Shown: positions 32,960 to 36,535 of the stretch, in pieces
Layout of the letters: every line of letters begins with the position of its first letter
Numbering within the stretch: the stretch's first letter is position 1
Assembly: GCA_018780265.1 (NCBI GenBank)
Contig: JADMJV010000007.1
Coordinates: 18,784-55,318, forward strand
Direction of reading: 5' to 3'
Source of the DNA: a bacterium
GTDB lineage: Bacteria > Vulcanimicrobiota > Xenobia > Xenobiales > JADMJV01
DNA: 36,535 nucleotides
Position numbers and translations under genes: made by a program
Notes under the pieces: generated by a model
Told to the model about the DNA's origin: nothing
Seen by the model: the letters and a program-made list of their open reading frames with translations, nothing else
Databases searched by the model: none

Positions 32960-33120
32960 ACCTCAACAAGCTGTCTGGCTCTTTGGATGTGCCGGACCCA
33001 GTCGCCAGAAGCGGACCTGGCCGGTGAGCTCCACAGCGGCCAGGATGTGAGGGTTGGTTCCAGAACCCCTACGGGGCCATTCAGCGCCTGATGACGCGGT
33101 GAACCAGTCGCCCGATTAGA

Positions 33121-33594
33121 CTATTCCGTAAGCTCAGACCCTTCTTGCATAAATCGCTGGGCAGCTGATACAGCCAAACGGTCACAAGCCTCGTTGTGCT
33201 CTACGCCAGCGTGCCCCTTGACCTGAACCCAGTTGACTTTGTGACTCCGCGCCGCCTCGATCAATTCCAGCCAAAGGTCTTGATTTTCTACCGGTTTCTT
33301 GCTGGAGGTACGCCATCCGTTGGCCTGCCACTTTTGGATCCAGCGTTGCTTAAAGGCATTGACCACGTAGCTGCTGTCGCTGAGCAAGTCGACCTCAATG
33401 GGGCGCTTTAGCGCTTGCAGCCCACGGATGGCACCCAGCAGCTCCATCCGGTTGTTGGTGGTCTTGGCCTCGCCCCCGCACAGGTCTTTGATGGTGCCGG
33501 TTTTGGTGTCGATCAGGCGGGCCGCCCAACCGCCCGGCCCGGGGTTGCCCTTGCAGGCGCCGTCGGTGTAGATGATGACCTTATTGAGGGTCAC
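33121..33594 (-). CDS. rnhA: Ribonuclease HI
   Basis: A 157-residue RNase HI that cuts the RNA strand of RNA:DNA hybrids, with roles in primer removal and R-loop clearance. The catalytic carboxylates are visible: Asp11 in IIYTDGACKGNPG, Glu51 in NNRMELLGA, Asp73 in LLSDSSYVV and Asp138 in NEACDRLA. The flexible-loop histidine is His128 in VKGHAG. The basic handle (KQRWIQKWQANGW) is present. Length is standard. The start is GTG 33594, overlapping the end of the upstream membrane-protein gene by 14 bases, so the two are cotranscribed. Confidence 0.96.
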   Translation of the reverse strand: MTLNKVIIYTDGACKGNPGPGGWAARLIDTKTGTIKDLCGGEAKTTNNRMELLGAIRGLQALKRPIEVDLLSDSSYVVNAFKQRWIQKWQANGWRTSSKKPVENQDLWLELIEAARSHKVNWVQVKGHAGVEHNEACDRLAVSAAQRFMQEGSELTE

Positions 33595-33967
33595 GGGGAG
33601 TCTTTTCTTGCAGATAAGGTCTCACCAACTCCGTGATATAGGGGATCTGGGCCTGGTTGCCCAGGAAAGCGTTGACGGCCGCAAATACCGTGGTAAAGAA
33701 TGCGATCCATTCGGCCAGTTTCAGAAAGGGGTAGAGGAGCAGGCCAAAGAGGCCAAATTTGCCGAGTACGGCTGCGAAGGTCCACAGGCAGACGCCACCC
33801 CAAAGGATTGCCAGTCCTAAGAAGAGGGCGTGGAAAAGGTGGTAGCGCAAAAAGGGGCGTTGTTGGTATCGGGCGGAGAGCAAGTAGACGGGAAAGGCCA
33901 CATACCAAAAAGGGTAGGCCAGGGCAGCAAAAAGACGGTCTTCGGCTTGGATAGCGTTCTTTTCCAT
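33581..33967 (-). CDS. Small multi-pass membrane protein, DUF4870-like
   Basis: A 128-residue protein with about three hydrophobic helices (around 14-32, 45-70 and 75-100) and a short polar tail. The pattern of an early LFAALAYPFWYVAFPVYLLS helix, then RYHLFHALFLGLAIL with aromatic/His positions, resembles DUF4870/Tic20-type small membrane proteins; this is a pattern-based call. AAGGGACC precedes ATG 33967. It is linked to rnhA by a 14-base overlap and follows the LLM-class gene. Confidence 0.7.
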   Translation of the reverse strand: MEKNAIQAEDRLFAALAYPFWYVAFPVYLLSARYQQRPFLRYHLFHALFLGLAILWGGVCLWTFAAVLGKFGLFGLLLYPFLKLAEWIAFFTTVFAAVNAFLGNQAQIPYITELVRPYLQEKTPRDPQ

Positions 33968-33985
33968 GCTGGTCCCTTCGCTAAC

Positions 33986-34002
33986 GGAAGCGGGACCCGC
34001 TT
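33986..34002. terminator. Short inverted repeat between LLM and membrane-protein genes
   Basis: GAAGCGGG and CCCGCTTC flank one base in a 40-base gap after the stop at 34007. It resembles a terminator stem but lacks a T tract, so termination is uncertain. Confidence 0.35.
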
Positions 34003-34006
34003 CGAC

Positions 34007-35020
34007 TTATACGGCCGCTGTGGCTCGCTTAAAGTGAGGGATGATATGCTGGGCATACTCGGCCACGATGCGTTCCTCGTCACCACACATCAGGTAGATG
34101 TTGAATTGCGTGACACCGGCAGCTTCCAGTTCTTTTAGTTTGGTGAGATGGTCTTCGATGGGTCCCAATACCGAGAAGCTGTCGACCACTTCGTTGCTGA
34201 TGAAGTCGAGGTGGTCGGCATCCTTGTCAGCGTGATGCTTGTAGTCGTAACCCTTGCGGCCCTCGATATAGTCGGTCAGGCGCTTGGGCACGTGGCCCCC
34301 TTCGCGTCCGTAGCGCTCTACCAGATCGGCCACGTGATTGCCAACCATGGCCGGGAACCAGCGGGTTTGTTCGCGGCATTTCTCGATGGGTCCAATCCAA
34401 ACCGGAGAGGCAGACATGATGCGCAGCGAACCTTCCGGTCGGCCGGCCGCTTTGACGGCTTCCTTGGCTTGATCGGCGAACCATTTGACCAACCATGGGT
34501 CGCCGATCTGCAACACCAGACCGTCGGCGTGTTTGCCGGCCATAGCCAGCGCTTTGGGTCCGTAAGCGGCCACCCAGGCCGGCATATTATGGCCGTGAGT
34601 CCAGGGTAGCTCCTGCGACTTGCCGTGATAGGTCACCGAGTTGCCGGCCACCATGGTCTTGACAAAGTCGGTGAATTCTTGCATCTCCTCCAGGGAGCTG
34701 GGCTTGAAGCCCAACAGTCGACGAGAGCTATCGCCGCGACCCACGCCCAGGTCAAAGCGTCCTTCGCTGATGTCGCACATGTTGGCGTAGACGCTGGCGG
34801 CAACCGTCCAGTCGCGCACTAGAGGGTTGCTCACGCAGGGCCCAAAGCGCAGCTTTTTGGTTTCTCGCATACACACCGCCATGGTGGTATAGCACTCCCG
34901 CCACAGGACGTGTGAGTCGAAGAACCAGGCGTAGTTAAAGCCTGCCACTTCGGCCTGTTTACACAGCGCCACTGTGCGCTCGAGCGGGATGTCCCCCTTG
35001 AAGGTAATAGCGAATTCCAC
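34007..35020 (-). CDS. LLM-class F420-dependent oxidoreductase
   Basis: A 337-residue TIM-barrel enzyme of the luciferase-like class that uses F420 or flavin. The start MEFAITFKGD at GTG 35020 is preceded by GGGGAGG at 8 bases. A longer frame to 35431 is low-quality sequence and runs into glgA. Typical blocks are VAGFNYAWFFDSHVLWRECYTTMAV, LRFGPCVSNPLVRDWTVAAS, SEGRFDLGVGRGDSSRRLLG and WVAAYGPKALAMAGKHADGLVLQ. It resembles the F420-dependent subgroup that begins with EFALTFKGD. The substrate is unknown. No F420-synthesis genes are in the window. Confidence 0.87.
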   Translation of the reverse strand: MEFAITFKGDIPLERTVALCKQAEVAGFNYAWFFDSHVLWRECYTTMAVCMRETKKLRFGPCVSNPLVRDWTVAASVYANMCDISEGRFDLGVGRGDSSRRLLGFKPSSLEEMQEFTDFVKTMVAGNSVTYHGKSQELPWTHGHNMPAWVAAYGPKALAMAGKHADGLVLQIGDPWLVKWFADQAKEAVKAAGRPEGSLRIMSASPVWIGPIEKCREQTRWFPAMVGNHVADLVERYGREGGHVPKRLTDYIEGRKGYDYKHHADKDADHLDFISNEVVDSFSVLGPIEDHLTKLKELEAAGVTQFNIYLMCGDEERIVAEYAQHIIPHFKRATAAV

Positions 35021-35124
35021 GGTACGGCCTCCCCGTTGCAATTTGGAACAAACAGATGGACCAGCTTTGCTGGCCCTGGCGAATTTACGGGAATTTACTG
35101 CCCAAGTCCTGCACAGATGACCGG

Positions 35125-36516
35125 TTAAAGGTGCCGATGGGCCAGTTGGCAAGACCATTTGTAGACTTCGGCGTAGCGGCGTGCTGAAGTGCCCCAACTG
35201 AAGTCTCGCGTCATGGCTCGCTGCATGGCCTGATTCCAGGCTGGCTTGTCGTAGTAGTCGCGCAGCGCCCGGCTCAGGGCGTGCAGCATGGCTCCTTTGT
35301 CGTAGTTGTCGAAGCGGTATCCGACCCCGTCCGGCTGAGAACGGTCGGGGACCGTGTCCACCAGGCCCCCGGTCGAGCGCACCACGGGCAGGCCGCCATA
35401 ACGCATGGCGATCATCTGGCTGATGCCACACGGCTCAAAGTTGGAGGGCATCAAAAAGATGTCTGAAGCCGCATAGACCAGATGAGACATTTCATTGTTG
35501 AAGCCGATCCAGTTGGCCATGCGGTCTCCATGATAGTGGGAGGCCGAACGGAAGGCATTTTCATAGGCATCATGGCCCGAACCAAGCACCATGAATTGGG
35601 CATTGCTAAAGGCCCACAGGTCGCCCAGCGACTCCACGATGAGACGGATCCCCATCTGGTCGTCCAGGCGGGAAACCACTCCAATCAGCGGTGCATCAGG
35701 GTCGACGCGCAGACCCTGGCGGCGCTGCAGTTCCATTTTGCACTTGCGCTTGCCCTCCAGATGGTGGCGGTCAAAGCGCGCCGGAAGAATGGGGTCGGTA
35801 GCCGGATTCCAGATTTCGGTGTCGATGCCATTGACGATGCCTACCAGGCGTTGATCCCGCTGACGCAGCAGGCCGTCCAGGCCAAATCCATATTCGCGGC
35901 GCTGAATCTCGTGGGCGTAGGTGGGGCTCACGGTGGTTACGACATCGGCGGCGTAAATAGCCTGTTCCATCAAGTTGAGGTTGCCGTGGGCATCGTATAC
36001 CCCCAGCAGCGGCCAATTGTTGTTGGAGCACAGTCCCTGATGGGCCATATTGTGAATGGTAAAGACCAGCCCGGCTCGATTGGGGGCTGACCACTGCAGC
36101 CGAATGGCGGCCGCCGAATGCCAGTCATGGGCATGGATCACGTCGGGGTGCCAGCCCGACAGTCGGCAAGCCTCCAAAGCGGCGCGGGCAAAGAGGACGA
36201 ACCTTTCGGGATCGTCATCGTGACCGTAAGCGCTCGAGCGCGAGCCGAAAAAATGAGAATTTTCTACAAAGAAATCGGTGTTGTTCGCCGCCCACAGTTG
36301 GCACCGTTCCTGGCGCCAGTCCATGTAGACCGGAAAATCGTGCATAGCCACGGTCATGGCATAGCGCCCCGGATCGATGGATCCGTAGCGAGGTAGCATC
36401 AGCTTTACGTCAATCCCCAGACGGCGCAAGGCTTGGGGCAGGGCACCGGCGACATCGCCCAGCCCTCCGACTTTCACATAAGGGGTGGCTTCGGCAGCTA
36501 AGAAAAGTACTTTCAT
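35125..36516 (-). CDS. glgA: Glycogen synthase (ADP-glucose type)
   Basis: A 463-residue GT5 glycogen/starch synthase that adds glucose from ADP-glucose to alpha-1,4-glucan. The donor-binding KVGGLGDV motif is at residues 15-22. HDWHSAA, FTIHNMAHQG, VVTTVSPTYAHEI, VNGIDTEIWNP, GVVSRLDDQMGI and the retaining-transferase block LMPSNFEPCGISQMIAMRYGGLPVVRSTGGL are all present. Length is near the usual 475. GGAGAAGGG lies before ATG 36516. No other glycogen gene is in the window. Confidence 0.95.
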   Translation of the reverse strand: MKVLFLAAEATPYVKVGGLGDVAGALPQALRRLGIDVKLMLPRYGSIDPGRYAMTVAMHDFPVYMDWRQERCQLWAANNTDFFVENSHFFGSRSSAYGHDDDPERFVLFARAALEACRLSGWHPDVIHAHDWHSAAAIRLQWSAPNRAGLVFTIHNMAHQGLCSNNNWPLLGVYDAHGNLNLMEQAIYAADVVTTVSPTYAHEIQRREYGFGLDGLLRQRDQRLVGIVNGIDTEIWNPATDPILPARFDRHHLEGKRKCKMELQRRQGLRVDPDAPLIGVVSRLDDQMGIRLIVESLGDLWAFSNAQFMVLGSGHDAYENAFRSASHYHGDRMANWIGFNNEMSHLVYAASDIFLMPSNFEPCGISQMIAMRYGGLPVVRSTGGLVDTVPDRSQPDGVGYRFDNYDKGAMLHALSRALRDYYDKPAWNQAMQRAMTRDFSWGTSARRYAEVYKWSCQLAHRHL

Positions 36517-36535
36517 CGCGCGCCCTTCTCCAGGA

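Overview
The window looks like chromosomal DNA of a GC-rich bacterium with a two-membrane envelope. A DUF3300 envelope protein and a Spy/CpxP-like periplasmic protein point to an outer membrane. The short EF-Ts (198 aa), a TrmK-type tRNA methyltransferase, an initiator tRNA with encoded CCA and an F420-type luciferase-fold enzyme fit a deep Terrabacteria-type lineage (for example the Eremiobacterota, Armatimonadota or relatives of Cyanobacteria). This placement is an inference; the sequence alone does not fix the species. I see no CRISPR array, no complete insertion sequence, no prophage and no rRNA.

Layout. 1-4.6 kb (minus): envelope and secreted-type proteins (DUF3300, Spy-like, an endonuclease/exonuclease/phosphatase-fold protein, an M20 peptidase and a small helical protein). 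4.65-5.8 kb (minus): a doubtful small membrane protein and trmK. 5.85-7.55 kb (plus): rpsB-tsf with a clear promoter, a leader and a strong terminator. 7.8-8.8 kb: a HEAT-like gene with a damaged 5' end. 8.86-9.0 kb: initiator tRNA with its own promoter and terminator. 9.0-11.3 kb (minus): three small unknown genes, two of them zinc-finger plus membrane-anchor proteins, then a BNR-repeat protein. 11.4-14.0 kb (plus): glpK and an ATLF-type zinc protease. 14.06-20.6 kb (plus): the conserved cluster pyrH-frr-(72 aa gene)-uppS-cdsA-dxr-rseP, ending in a degenerate YrdC-like gene. It covers UMP phosphorylation, ribosome recycling, isoprenoid and phospholipid precursors, and regulated membrane proteolysis. 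20.6-24.25 kb (minus): a response regulator fused to what looks like a pseudokinase, downstream of a YfhO-like membrane protein.

24.65-31.26 kb (minus): a MocR-type regulator, ftcD, hutI, psuG and a Nif3-like gene with tight or overlapping junctions, followed by a structured leader and ahcY. This unit links histidine breakdown, pseudouridine-phosphate cleavage and the methyl cycle. 31.5-33.05 kb (plus): a decaying island with an internally deleted DUF4143 ATPase, an orphan Walker A fragment and a frameshifted cysteine-motif gene. 33.1-36.5 kb (minus): glgA, an LLM-class F420-dependent enzyme, a small membrane protein and rnhA.

The observations I rate highest are the response regulator-pseudokinase fusion, the mutually exclusive hairpins in the ahcY leader, the divergent YrdC-like gene coupled to rseP, the internally deleted DUF4143 ATPase with operator-like repeats, and the paired zinc-finger/membrane small proteins.
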